From Sipunculus nudus (Eukaryota > Annelida > Sipuncula > Golfingiida > Sipunculidae), in assembly GCA_026874595.1 (NCBI GenBank), contig CM049310.1, positions 50,469,058 through 50,533,057 of the forward strand: a DNA stretch of 64,000 bases, given 5' to 3'. Position 1 is the first letter of the stretch. Each line of letters opens with the position of its first letter. The translations under genes were made by a program, and so were the position numbers. Below the pieces are notes generated by a model. It ran no database searches. It saw only the letters and a list, made by a program, of their open reading frames with translations, and was not told where the DNA came from. Shown here one piece after another: positions 32,323 through 44,763 of this stretch.

Positions 32323-33506
32323 GCATTATTTGAACAACAGGAAAATACATGCATCAATAAGTATAGTGTTTTAACTTATTTGTAACTTTTATGTAGAAGA
32401 TGTTGTAAAAAATCTGAAATGGATTAACTATTATATGTCACTGCATCTGTCAAAGGATACTACATGTATTTTTCATGTAGAGCTTCTGATAATGAATTCC
32501 ATAATATAGGTTTTCGTAGATAAATTATTTTGCAGAAATTAAGTTCGAACTATAGCCAGTTGGAGTTAAAAAGAAATAAAGATAGTCTGACCTAAGGTAA
32601 TTAAAGTGCATAAACACAAGAAATATAAGAAGTGAAAAAATACTCATTGACTGTTATTTGCATACCATTTTCAGGTTTGTATTATTATTCAAAATGCAGC
32701 TTTCTGACATAAATCCTGGCCATCTAGCTCCAGAGACAGTAGCTGGGTATTTAGAGGTGATTTTAATTACCCCAGAATCAAGAAACCGGAAGCTTTCATA
32801 TAGTCTTTTGGTGTATTCCAGGGTAAATTTTAGAAATGAGGCATAGCAAGCGTCTAGTGAAAGTACAAATAGCTTGCATGGATTGTTAAACATTTTTTGG
32901 CCATCCACGATCATGTAATAGAACAATCAAATGGGGGTTGGGAGACTTCACTTCTGCACACAAACAAAATAGAAAAGAGAGATGGTAAAAAAATGAGAAA
33001 AGTGGAAGTATATAATCCATCTACTGTTTAGATTTATTTTGGAAATTTTCAAAGTCTGAAACTCTTTAAATTTACATTACGAACAATATCTTGCTTAGCT
33101 TTTGTTCTTTCTCCACAAAATTTCAACAAATACAACAAAACTAAACAAGTTTCTCTTTAGGTCAATAGGAACCTTAAGAACTGATAATAAATATAAATTA
33201 TTATATAAGATATATATATGTGTTTATATTTATATTTACATTACAGACAAGACCTTTCTTGTTTTTCTTCTTTCTTTTCTGTATGGGAATAACATTACCA
33301 TAACCGCGCATAGAGAAATATGAAAATATTTTTTCTACTTAAAACGCCATATTTTATATCTATGTGTGTGCATACTCAATTGATATAACATCAAATAAAT
33401 TTGAGTTAACAAACATAGCACTTGCCAGAAGTTGACTGGTATAAGTGTTAGCAGAAATTTAGGGGGGGGGGGCGCCCCTTTGCGCCCAACTATGAATACG
33501 CCCCTG
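31947..33506. mobile_element. Non-autonomous DNA transposon, CAGTGGCG...CGCCCCTG termini, 1,560 bp
   Basis: Unit 1 reads AGAACC|CAGTGGCGTATCC at the left and GAATACGCCCCTG|GAACCAGTG at the right. Unit 2 has the uninterrupted AACAGAACCAGTG at 42285-42297. The element is therefore 31947-33506 with a 5-bp duplication GAACC. The terminal inverted repeats are short (CAGTGGCGTATCC versus CAGGGGCGTATTC) and the right end carries a G-run. The inside holds two (AT)n tracts (32032-32077, 32278-32320) and a 90-codon minus-strand frame at 32654-32926 of unknown origin. No transposase is recognisable. Confidence 0.88.
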
Positions 33507-34029
33507 GAACCAGTGTTTTTCGGATATATCAGCTTGGCAACCGAGCCAGATGATTCGGTAACAGCATGACAACGGCAACAACATGTATAAATATTATTTA
33601 GTTATCTAAATATATATGGCAAATATAGGAAATATGTAATGTATACAGTGTTTGTACTCAGGAGTGAACTTTTTATATATTTAATACAAATCTGAAATCT
33701 AATGCAATAAAACTACACTACTCGGGCGATCCTCTTTACTCTGGTATCTATGTTTTAACATAGAGAATGAACGGCTTTCTTTCAAATAATATGTTATTTA
33801 TAAGTTTAGGATGGTGGTGTATTTTTGGATCGGAACTATCAACAAAATCATTAATAATACAAAAATCAATAACCGCTTTAATGAGACTTAGAAAAAAAGG
33901 ATGGAATGTACAGTGGCCAGTTACTTTGACAGGATAGGAACCTGAAACATACAATCAAGTTTGATCATACTGAGAGTGATTGTGTAGAGCGTTTTGTCAC
34001 TCTTCCAAAGAAATAAACTACAATATAGC

Positions 34030-35220
34030 TGTGTTCCGGTGACGGCATCGTCAACGGCGACGACAATGACAATGCGTTATGGGTGTACACATTAACAAGG
34101 CCAAATCACACGTGATTTGTTTATCACGATGGACCCCCAGCCGACGGTTTCCTACTAAATATTGCCTTGGACTTGAATTACCGTGCCCACAAGACGAAAA
34201 ATTGAAGTGAAGGGGTAAACTGGGTCTAACTTTTTAACCAAAGACGGAGTCAGGAAGGAACTTATTGGAATTTATTCACAACCTTATGAAAATTAAGAGT
34301 CCTTTAGATTATGTTATCGTGTATCTACACAACAGTTCTCTATCTTACCTTTTTTTACCTATTTAGCTGATATTATGCCTTTTCGGGGCACTCGGTGTTC
34401 TTAAAACTTCATTGCTGGGAAAGGATGTCCCTGCATGGCAGTAGTGACGTAATTTTATGGGAGTGGCGCCGTTCTATAATGTCCGGTACCGGCAAAAAAT
34501 TGCTCACAGACGGATAGTCTACTGCATTGTCGTTGCCGCGTCGTGCGCATTTGTACACTCCAATGAATTTTCATTTGCTGATTTTTTTTTCGCTTAAAGC
34601 TATGTACACATTCATACGGATATCCGGAAACGTCATCGGCGGCGACAACGACAATACGTTTTGGGTGTACACATTAAACCGGCAAAATTTATAATCGTAG
34701 GCCAAATCGCACAGATTGTTCATAACGATGGACCTCTAGGTCGATGATATCCTTCTACATATTGTCTTCGACTTAATTTATCGTGCAGACAAGATGAAGA
34801 AGTAAAGGGTTATACTGGGTCCAATTTATTAATCAAGACGAAGACGGAAAGGAACATATTGGAATTTATTCGCACACCTTTTACAAATTTAGAGTCAATA
34901 AGGTTGTATTATCGTGTGTCGGGACAAAAGTTCTCTACCTTCCCTTATTTATCCTTTAGCTGATATTTTGCCTTTTCGGGGAACACAAATGACAAAGGGT
35001 GGCCGTGGATTGTAGTAGTGACGTAGTTTTACGGGAGTGGCGCCGTATGATTATGTCCAGCAACGGCAAAAAATCGCTCACTGACCGATTTGAAAAATAG
35101 CCGGATAATCGTATAACCGAATTGTCGTTGCCGAGCCCTGAGCATGCATGTGTACACTCCAACGGATTATTACACGACCGATTTTTTTTTTTTGCCGTTG
35201 GTGTATTATCGTTGCCGGAT
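34030..35220. repeat. Diverged ~590-bp tandem repeat in unit 2
   Basis: GGGTGTACACATTAA occurs near 34081 and 34667, and CAAAGACGGAGTCAGGAAGG, TATTGGAATTTATTC and AGCTGATATT blocks repeat in the same order about 590 bp apart. The array ends near TTGCCGGATTGTACATAGC. Unit 1 has lost most of the second copy, as expected from recombination between repeats. Confidence 0.6.
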
Positions 35221-35951
35221 TGTACATAGCTTTAAGCTATGTAAAGCTTTAAGGTTTAAGAAAGCCATTGGTATTCTCAAGGTCAATATATGCTAAATCA
35301 TTCGGTGCATTTATACTGTAAATTAATTAATACTCTATTATTCAAATATTTAAATAATATATATATAGTTTTATTTATGTTTGTATAAGGGTCTATTAAC
35401 CTTTATATTTTTTTATTAAATCTTTATAATTTAACTTATATGTTCACGAGAAGGTAAGATATTTTTGTTTGCATCATCTTGGGATGGCACTCGGTATAAC
35501 GGAATCACTGTCCGTGGTTGGGGGGAGAGGATGGGGTGGGTGTAGGGCGGGGCGGGTATTCGCAATGCCTTATCGCAGGCTTCTATTTGCAGAACTTGCA
35601 TGTTTAAGGTTTACATTTAGAGTCTATTTTCAAAAGAAACATATTCAACTCTAATACTTACACAGTGAAAATCCTTTATTTTATATAACACTCTAAAGGG
35701 GGTGACCGAAAAGCTAATTTATGGGACATGCCACTCAAGGTGCCGATAGAAAATAATATGAAATTATCGAAAAACTGAGAATAAACAAATTCTTTCTCCT
35801 GAAACATTCATTTTTTTTTATGTATTAATAACACACACACATGCACCCCCCCCCCCCCCACACACACGTACATTTAGAGGGTTAAGCGCCAGCGTACAGT
35901 AATGGACTCTGAAAGTTTTTTTTACTGTTTAGGAAATAAACAGTTTAATGA

Positions 35952-36119
35952 TTAACGGCTATTGTTCGCAATCCAGGCAGAGAACTCGCTGAGACGAGTG
36001 TAGACAGAGGGCGTTGTCTGCAGGCACGAGCTTTCTTGGTTACCGAGACCCCATGACGTCACACCCGCAACCTTCCATGTGCCACCGACATTGCAGTGTA
36101 GGGGTCCGCCGCTGTCACC
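35952..36119 (-). CDS. Protease 3 exon 6 (Ser-active-site exon)
   Basis: The 168-bp exon reads [19 protein letters not shown] through IANNSR and TAA. Its acceptor is preceded by an expanded T-tract on the minus strand (36127-36162). Four of the seven replacements relative to protease 2 are here. Confidence 0.95.
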   Translation of the reverse strand, partial: GDSGGPLHCNVGGTWKVAGVTSWGLGNQESSCLQTTPSVYTRLSEFSAWIANNSR

Positions 36120-39100
36120 CTAAAGGAAAAAAAAAAAAAAAAACAAAAAAAAAAAAAAAAAACCAAAGGTATTTAAACAGTTTGAAAACAATCGTGATTG
36201 TTTGTTGATAACCATAAACGGGCGGGGAGGTGCTTTCTATACCTAAACATTGTCTAACTGAGGGATTTTCTCTCGTGTTATCATGTGAGAAAGAAAAAAA
36301 TCTATTCTTGTCTGTTTTTACCCATTTGACATCATTTTGACCGTACAAAAACGATGCGGAGTTAATATGAACTCCTCCAAAAGCAATCAGAAAAAAAGCT
36401 ATTTTAAAAATCCTTCTTTAACAACTTCGTGTGAAAAGCAAACTATATGGATTCCAAATAGATGTTGTATAAAACAATTGAAGTAAGACTAAAGGTATTG
36501 CCGCAGTGATTATTATTGTGATAAGTGCTATATAAATTAATGTGTTGATCCGTATATTGAAAAAAGATCATTGTATTAAATGTGTCCATGAATCATTCTT
36601 ATTAAAAGAAAATGTTAATTTCAGATATAGGTGAATATAACAACAGTCTGATGTATGGTCATACTTTGTCTTAATATATAAACATGTCTTACATCGTGAT
36701 TTTCGGCCCGACCCGCCTAAGCTCGTGGCATAATTATTCTTAGTATGCATTTTAGTAGGTATATTTTCACTTTACTGGTCGGAGTGGTAAAACTCTACCT
36801 GGCAGGAGCCGACTTTGTTGTTGGAGTCGTAGACACACACGTGGGTGTCCAGGATGCTGGTGTCGTAGCCAGAAGGCGCCAGTAGAGACTTACACTGAGT
36901 GTTAGAAACGACGGGGATCTGCGCCTCCTGGAGTGTCGGGGAAGCAGCGTTGGAAGCACCATCTGTCAGCAAAAACATAAGTTTTATGCTTGAACCACGT
37001 ATTATGTAAATATATTCATTATATAATATATTTATCAGAGAAAGAGAAAAACGAATATACAGAAAATTTATGTCAGGTCTGTCACATCAGGACATAGTTT
37101 TTTTTTGCATATTCCTATATGTCTGCATAAATATTGCCATTACTGCCACCGGTACCCTACAACAATACGTGTACGCTCGTTATTGTCTTCAGTAGGCTAT
37201 TTTAAGTTAATATATGTCCCTTAAATAATGATTTGTTGTGCGCTAAATTAATTAAGGCAAATTCTATAAGTTTAGAAGACATAACTGATTGCTTTACAAT
37301 TTCCTATACGATATATATGTGAAACGCCGTCTTGTCCTTCACAAGCAAATATACATCTATAAGTGCGCGCGCAAGCGGATGTACTGACCTGTTTTTCCCC
37401 AGCCGGAGATCCAGCACTCGCTCGCTTCCAGGTTGTCGCCTGTCACAGCTAGAGTGGCAGCCTGTACGTTACCTCCAAGGGTAGCAGCAGAGGACAGGTC
37501 CAGCATCGAGATGTCGTTAGGGAAGCCGTCACCAGAATTGTCCCACAACTCGTGCTGCAACGTCACATATTGAAGATAATAGGGGTGCGAGTTTCTGCGT
37601 ATATAGCTTACGAAAAAATGTAAAGACATAGACAATTTGTTTCAATTTTTTTTAGTTTTTACATCTGAATCGTAGAATGGCTTTGGTTAAGATATTTTGA
37701 TAAAAAAGAAAAGAGCCTCAGACAACTAAAATAAACTTAAAAGTAAATCTCGATCCTTGAAGCCTCCTACCAATATGCAATATTCCCCAGGTTCTGTCAT
37801 TATTATATTATTACCATTTAAATTATATTATATTATATTATTTTTATAAATTTATATTCTAATTGTATTATATTATTTACAAGAATTAAACTTTTTGGAG
37901 ATCTTAAATTTCTTTATAAACGTTCTTAGGTTATTTACATAAAATAACAACACATAATTGATTAGAATCGTTCATTAAAATCATCAAGTTTCTTTTAATA
38001 GTATTACTTGTCAGAAAATAAATGAGTATGGGTGAAGTAAATTTCGTTGAATGAAGGATTGAAAATTCTTTTAATTTATGGGTCATAATAAATAAAAATT
38101 CATAACTGTATTACCTCAAAAATGTCACTCAGAACAATTGTCTGTTCTGCGTCGTTGCTCTCTCCGTTGTTGACGGTTGTGGCACCGAGAAGAACTCTCA
38201 TGTCGAGGGCAATTCTGGAATAAGAATAACTCGTAGACAGTCCTTACAAGTTTAAAAATGTACTGAGAAAATCAAGGGAATAAAAAATATCTTGAATGGT
38301 AAAATAAAAATTACTTTATATCTTTAGGTTATAGATTTCTTCTACAATATGGTGTCTAAGAGCACAAGAGACATGATATACTCGCTGCTTGTTTTCATGG
38401 TCACCCGGTGGCCGCTGCAATATGGATATTAGTTATATCCTATCTAGATCCACAGTGAACCGGCTAATTGTAATTTTTAAACAACATTTATGTATTATAT
38501 CAACTTCATAAATAGAAAAAAATATGTTGTTTAATTCAGATATTTGCGTTATTCGGTTTCAATGAAATAACACCAGTGTCATTGGATATTTTGAATATAA
38601 TTATGTTTATTATTAGTAGTATCATTACTTTTATTAACAACAGTAATACTGAACAATAGTAGATTTACTGCTACGACAGTTTGTGGTATTAAAGTAGTTT
38701 CAGCAGAACTGACAAAACTAGTGGTACAGGTTCATATTGTGGTTGCTGTAGCATATACTTGAATGTTGTATTGCAGAGAGAATCCAAAGAGAAGGTTCAT
38801 TAGGTAGAAAACATTTGTTTTAATCATAATAAGCTATGAGTCCAGCACAAGAGTTAAGGCGGTGTAGAAAAAGGTGACCGGAGCTATTGAACGTATGAAC
38901 GTGACATCAGAAACGTAACATATACGTGACATCATACCCACCTGCCCTCAGTACAGTGAGCAGCCGTGAGAGCCCGAGTGGAGCTGATGAGGACGGCGCC
39001 ACAGGTGTGGTACCACCCCCCAAAGAAATCGTTGTACTGGAGGGAAAGCTGCCACGGCCACCTGCCGGCAGCTGCCGCGGAACCCCCGACGATCATTGGG

Positions 39101-40776
39101 ATCTCCATGACGGGCACGAGCTGGCGGGGCCGCGCTTCGGCTGAAAGTATAACACAAGGATAACGAAACTAGAAGCAGTCAGAGGTCCGCAAAGATCCTA
39201 ATAAAAAAATTGTTATATGCGTAACTATACACATAAAATGTCTTACGATTAACCAACTCCAAGATAGGTCAGTTCAATCAAAAAGGGGGACGCTAATACC
39301 GGTGAAAGAAAGGCCTGGCCCTCGGCAGTGACGCAGAAATTGCACTGTCTCACAATCGTAAAGAAGTTGTCATATTAAAGGCAAAAATATTACTGAGTGA
39401 CATAAAGTGAAATGGGCGCTCGAGCCAGTCACAGGTCTCTGGAAAATTCGGTGCGCACTGGCTCCCTCAGCCGACATGGACGGGCCACAACAACCCATTC
39501 TAATGGCAGCACCTGGTCATGGTCGCCAGCGGAAAAGGCCGAGCGTTTTACTGCTCAGCTGTCCAGGCCCCTCACCAACATATTACGGTTATCACGGATG
39601 TCTAAGAAAAATCTAATGACATGTTTCTTGAGTGTTATTCCTACAGGTAATTAACATCCAATGTACCCTTGTAACTACATCTAATAGGCTTTCCTGGTTG
39701 TTTTATATAACCCCTACCTGTGTGTTAATAAACTTTAAAGATGCCTATATTTACTGATTTGTCAAAACATAAGGAAGTATATGAATGTGAGTCGATGGGT
39801 GTTAATACCAGGTAGAGATTGAACTGGTGATCATGAGGTTTTTCCTAGGTTGCAGCTGACGTCTAGCGGACACTCGACGTACTGTTACTGTAGAGAAAGA
39901 TCGTTCAACTTTATACCAGTATCATCACAATACCTTGGTACAGCTTAAGAATCTTTTCCAAAATCACTTTTAGTCCAAATGATATTTTTACATATTGATA
40001 AATCGCAGAAAGATCTCTATAAATTTTGCTTTTAAATAAATTTAATGTTATTGATTTGAAGAATTTAAATTTAAACCAAAGTTTAATTTTTACAAAATAA
40101 TTAAGAGCCCGCTATATAATTCCCATCCTCCAACAAAGTGTAATTCACAATAACATCATCTTAAATACATACAAATATATCCTAATCGATTTTTATTGTT
40201 TATCTATTAACGTTTCTACTTTTGAAATTTAATTGATAAATTCGTGACAAGGTAAAAAAAAATTATTGTGTTGCACCACGTTTACCTCCAAACCATACAT
40301 CTTAGCCAAGAATATATCGGGGGAAATTTGAAAAAAAGGATACAAATTGACTGTGTTACAAACAGATGTTGTCCTGATTCATATATTAATAAGTCAGGCA
40401 GAAATAAAAAGAGGAATAAAAACTGATTTGAACAATTGACATTTCTCCACGTACAAAAAAAAAGTTTATTCGGTTCCAATATTTGGATATATATTTTTTG
40501 TGTGTGCGCCGGAGTTATTTACTTTCTAGCCGCACAGTGCGAATTCTCATCACTAAGCCCTATAAAAATACCCCATGGGCAGCTCTGTCCTAATATAGTC
40601 ATCCAATATGGCACCCTGTAGCCATTTTGTGGTTCGCCGTAACACGACCACGGGGTGGTAGGACAGTACGAGTAAATAAATCAATAATTTTGTTACCTTA
40701 ACTTGGCTATCAATTTAAATTGACATTCTCATGTAGCGCTTAAACAGTAGGATGCAAAATCTTCCAATGTACATTG

Positions 40777-40813
<37 letters not shown>

Positions 40814-41557
40814 CATACATATATATGTTTAATATTGTAACTTGATATTGAGGTTTGTGGCCTTGTCTGTGTTTAATTTTTTGCGAATTATTGCACTATA
40901 GCAGACTTTTACATTATAGTCCAATGAATACGTCTGTTAAGAAATTTTTGCTGGAAACTCAAAAGATTAATTGGTACATAAAACGCATTTAAGGGGACTT
41001 CTATGCTTAAACGTTCCCTCTGAGTACTGGTATAAATTGCCGTCCGAAAAATGAATGCGTCGTATAATTAGAATAAAAATTGAACTGCCGACAGTCCACC
41101 AAGACATTAATAGGCCATTCGGGAAATATCAACGGAATACATGGGCATTTTTATTAAATGTTAATTGAATCACCTGCCGTTTAAACATGGTGCTGCCTAT
41201 TTATCACATTATGATATTTTGTTTTTTTTTTAAATTAACCTTTGCGTTATCTGATTTTTTGTGAGTGTATACATGGTTATTAATTTAAAAGCTGGAAATA
41301 TAATCATATTTAAAGCCTATGTTGCCCAGGGAATGAGTGATGTTATGCCACATCATGTACCATGCCATTTTGTATCAGTCCTCTAATCGGTCGCCTATTT
41401 AATTTCTTACAGTTCACAGAGAATTGCCTTGGAACGTTTGACCTGAAAATCTACAATATAGTGAAATATATATACATACATAAACTTAAAATGTTAAAGG
41501 TTCAAGTGCCTTACCCACTACTGCTACACAAACGATGGTTAGCAAAGTCCGGAACAT
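35952..41557 (-). CDS. Elastase/chymotrypsin-like serine protease 3 (6 exons, 279 aa)
   Basis: The exons are 41557-41515, 39140-38942, 38214-38115, 37554-37389, 36962-36799 and 36119-35952, summing to 840 nt with the same lengths and phases as protease 2. The signal peptide, Met30|IVGG activation junction, His76, Asp128, Ser227 and Gly at position 189 are unchanged. It is an intact tandem paralog and most substitutions are silent. Replacements relative to protease 2 fall at the start of exon 3 (Leu to Ile, Phe to Leu), exon 5 (Thr to Ser) and exon 6 (Asp to Gly, Lys to Thr, Gln to Glu, Asp to Asn). None touches the triad. The promoter is duplicated too, so both copies are probably expressed in the same tissue. 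Confidence 0.94.
36799..36962 (-). CDS. Protease 3 exon 5
   Basis: The 164-bp exon carries [40 protein letters not shown] and KVGSCQ, ending at GTAGAG. It differs from protease 2 by one residue (Ser for Thr). Confidence 0.94.
37389..37554 (-). CDS. Protease 3 exon 4 (Asp-active-site exon)
   Basis: The 166-bp exon has the catalytic Asp in PNDISML and ends ISGWGKT before GTCAGT. The peptide is identical to protease 2. Confidence 0.95.
38115..38214 (-). CDS. Protease 3 exon 3
   Basis: The 100-bp exon encodes [20 protein letters not shown] through SDIFE, phase 0 at GTAATA. Confidence 0.94.
38942..39140 (-). CDS. Protease 3 exon 2 (propeptide and His-active-site exon)
   Basis: The 199-bp exon covers the propeptide, [15 protein letters not shown] and TAAHCTEGR, ending in phase 2 at GTGGGT. 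The peptide matches protease 2. Confidence 0.95.
41515..41557 (-). CDS. Protease 3 exon 1 (signal peptide)
   Basis: ATG at 41557-41555, [14 protein letters not shown], donor GTAAGG. Changes from protease 2 are silent. Confidence 0.9.
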
Positions 41558-41595
41558 TTTGAGGAGGATGGTCAGTTGTCAATACAGGTGCTCCT

Positions 41596-41605
41596 GTATA
41601 TATAG
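41596..41605 (-). promoter_or_regulatory. TATA box of protease gene 3
   Basis: CTATATATAC (minus strand) lies 39-48 bp before the ATG, with TTATCA at 41614-41619, exactly as upstream of protease 2. Confidence 0.7.
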
Positions 41606-42407
41606 CTGGACCCTTATCAGGCGCTCCCTAATCAGAAGCCCAGCCCAAGGGACAGGTGTGGGGTTAAAGATTACACAAGCTATTCAAGGAAACCTCTCCT
41701 GTGAATTTGCGTCTCCTAAATAGACCCCTATAGATCGGAAGGATCTGTAGATTTCTCGCGATAAACACCGAGATAGAGGTTAATTTCCTGACACTCTTTA
41801 AATATGTTTAAATTTCCCTATATTGCAGTTGATGTCTGTGTTATGCAAAAGTTGGTATATTATATTTTACTTTTATATAATATGCTAAATAGAGTAAAAA
41901 AATAAATAAATAAGAAAGGAGACGATAACCTCTAGGATAAAGGAGTAAAAGGGATAATTTTCTGCATCCCCCCAAAGAGCAATGGAATGAAAACAGGGAT
42001 ATCAGTTCTCCGAGACAGTGGAGCTTATTTTTGACTCAAATTACAAGCAAGTAATGTACCAATACGGGAGGAGGGGGATGCTGGTCTTAAATCATACACG
42101 ATGATAATGTTTTGGGCACGTTCCCATTTTCAACAGAACTGCGGAATACAGCATATCTAATCTATATTACCTCATTTGCTAAATCATAAAAGTCCAATCT
42201 TGACATTGTATATATTTTACAAGAGGAAACAAGGTATTCGGTATCGAAAGGCAATGGAACAAGTGTATTCGGTATCAACATTGCAACAGAACCAGTGTTT
42301 TCGGGATATATCAGCTTGGCAACCGAACCAGGTGATTCGGTAACAGCAAGGCAACGGTAACAACATATATAAATATATTTAGTTATCTAAATATATATGG
42401 CAAATAT

Positions 42408-44760
42408 TTATTTTAACAATGGGAATTATCATTTAAATGTCATATTTGTATATTTATGTGGTTCATATAAGAAAGGATTGTACGCGTGAGAAAAGTGTTC
42501 ACATGAACATTTTCAACCGGGCACAAAATGCTTGTGTAAACACACATACACACACAAGTATTACAGTGCCAACATTAAAGCCAAATCCATAAAAGAAATA
42601 AACTAGTTACAATTACAGTTTATTATTATTTAAACCTGTGATTTGAAATATTATAATTAAAATCAGATGATAATAAAAAAAAGAATAATATCACGGCACG
42701 TGTTTTTTTTAATAATTTGTTAATGTTCATATATATTTATAGTTAAGAATCTAGTTACAGCTGTGATATTTCAGACAACCGCAGAGTTCGGATTCACAAT
42801 AACAGTTCTTGAAGTTTAAACGATATTCCAATCTAACGGTATGGAAATGTTATCAAAACGAAAAAGGGTCCCGATACATACACAGAATATAAAACTGAAA
42901 AGTGTCGCCAGTGAAAAAATTGTTATTTGTCATGGTCGAGGCAGATAAGCAAAGGCTTATTATACGAGAAAGTGAACAGTCTTGTTTTTCGGCTGAGAGT
43001 TCTGAATTGATTTTCCAGCGGGAACCTGGCCAGCTCGCCGCGTGACCACGTGGCCCCCGCACGGTAACTTACAAAACTGCTGCCGTTTTCCCAACAGTAT
43101 AGAGTTCGGTGTTATATATATAGTCTTACCTGCCCTCGATAATTTAGATAAGGATAACCGGGTAGTTTTATTACGCATAAACGGGAAATGAGGGCATCCA
43201 ATCCTATTCCAGTATATCCACGAATATAACACATGCGCTAAATGGGTATTTTTATATAATAAATAAATGTAAATAATAATAATAATAATTATTATTATTA
43301 TTATAATGGACCATTCAAAATATGACTTATTAAATAAAGGAAGAAGTTTCATTTTAGTTTCAAGCCAGACCCGTGGAAAATTTAGCATTATGTATATATT
43401 TTATTATCAGTGGGTATAACTTCCCACAAAGTCATCACAGGGTCACCTAAATACAAAAAAATGTTACTTTGGTTACTTAATATTATATTGCATCAAATAT
43501 AACATTCAAGAATGGTTGTCATAGCTGGCTTCATTATTTTAAAAATTGTGTGTCCTCTGGAAAGAAAGAAATAAAAATATCAAGGTCACACAAACAATTG
43601 TTTACCTCAAAGAAGACACACAAATGGTTACGTCTACATCGTGTTAAATTTACAAAATACAATAAAGCTATAAAAGATAAAATTGAACAAAGCCAAGCTT
43701 TATACTTTCGGGGTACAAAAAATATGGTTCAAGCATCTGCTCACTGAACCAATTCGCTGCAAGTACCTTCAATACAGTATTCTCCTCTTCTTCAAAGAAG
43801 TCTACAACCATCAAACTGGCCATGAAAAAGGCATTCCAGGCCATTGTCTTGCAGGCGGCCATCCCCAGCCTCAGATGTCTGGTACAGTGAATATTTGAGG
43901 AACATAGCTTAAATAAGTCTAGCGACAGGCAGGAATATAAATAAAGAAAAAACGGTCAGATGAAACACGCCGAGATATGTCATCAATTGGAATCTACCCT
44001 GGCTACTGCTATGGCCGCAATTGCTATAATGAATAATAAAGCATCTAGGGCCAAGTTCCTGTTTCCCTCTGGGTAAAATTAGTTTTTGGTGTCCAGTTTA
44101 GGAAATAATGCCCGCAAATGTAAAAGTCTACGATACCGCTGACATTTCGCAATAGAAATAACAACCTAGCTTTCCGTGCTCATTACCAGGGCTTATATAT
44201 AGAGACAGAATATGTCTTCTAAATTTTTTTTTCTAAATCTCCCAGGCTCGACCAAGATTATTTAGGGAAAAAGCTTTCCTCCTTCAAGACGTATTTCCTA
44301 ATCAGACTGAATAAACCCGGGTTATAGGCATTCTAAGAACATTAATGTTGTCTGTTTTGTTGAGCAGTAATGTCAATAGTTCTAGAGATAATCAGATTTT
44401 GATTTTTTTTATATTCTATTATAACCTTGTTGAAATATCAAATTATTTATTTAACTTTTCATGCAGAAAAATGATATGCAATCGTTTGATTATTACTGCT
44501 GTCATTTGGTTTTATGATACTTAATAATATCGGAATTAAACTGTACCAGATCTTCATATATGAAAGACCCTCAAAAAGTAAGCACTATTGGCGATTATTT
44601 GCCAAAGCATTACATTTATAGCTTCTTAATGGTACTCTAAAGCCATGGATTTATGAAGCCAATGAATTAAGAAAATGAAGGTACATGACCCTATTTTAAG
44701 ACAAGCTGGTTTATCCAGTTTTGGGATCAACGGCCTGAATATGAAGAAAATGTATCTTTG
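42408..44760. other. Intergenic, no gene recognised
   Basis: AT-rich sequence beyond the duplication, with an AAT/ATT triplet inverted tract at about 43273-43302. Overlapping short frames at 43550-43900 include a Lys-rich stretch but match no domain I can name and have no splice support. Nothing else stands out. Confidence 0.5.
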
Positions 44761-44763
44761 ACG

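Larger units (their letters stand above)
23964..33626. repeat. Tandem segmental duplication, unit 1
   Basis: Unit 1 starts near AGGAAATATTTAATATA at 23964 and ends at TATGGCAAATAT near 33626, directly joined to the head of unit 2. It carries one complete protease gene with its promoter and 3' flank. Relative to unit 2 it has a 1,560-bp transposon insertion (31947-33506) and lacks about 700 bp equivalent to 34807-35525. Similarity runs through exons, introns and flanks, indicating a recent event. Confidence 0.9.
33627..42407. repeat. Tandem segmental duplication, unit 2
   Basis: The head AGGAAATATG at 33627 matches 23964 and the tail TATGGCAAATAT at about 42396-42407 matches the end of unit 1. 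The unit holds protease 3 and keeps about 700 bp (34807-35525) and a 45-bp piece (near 34377-34422) that unit 1 lacks. The empty site of the unit 1 transposon is at 42289-42293. Confidence 0.9.

Noticed and set aside
43550-43898. Overlapping plus-strand frames with a Lys-rich stretch
   Set aside because: No domain, no splice borders and no upstream promoter; I cannot support a gene.
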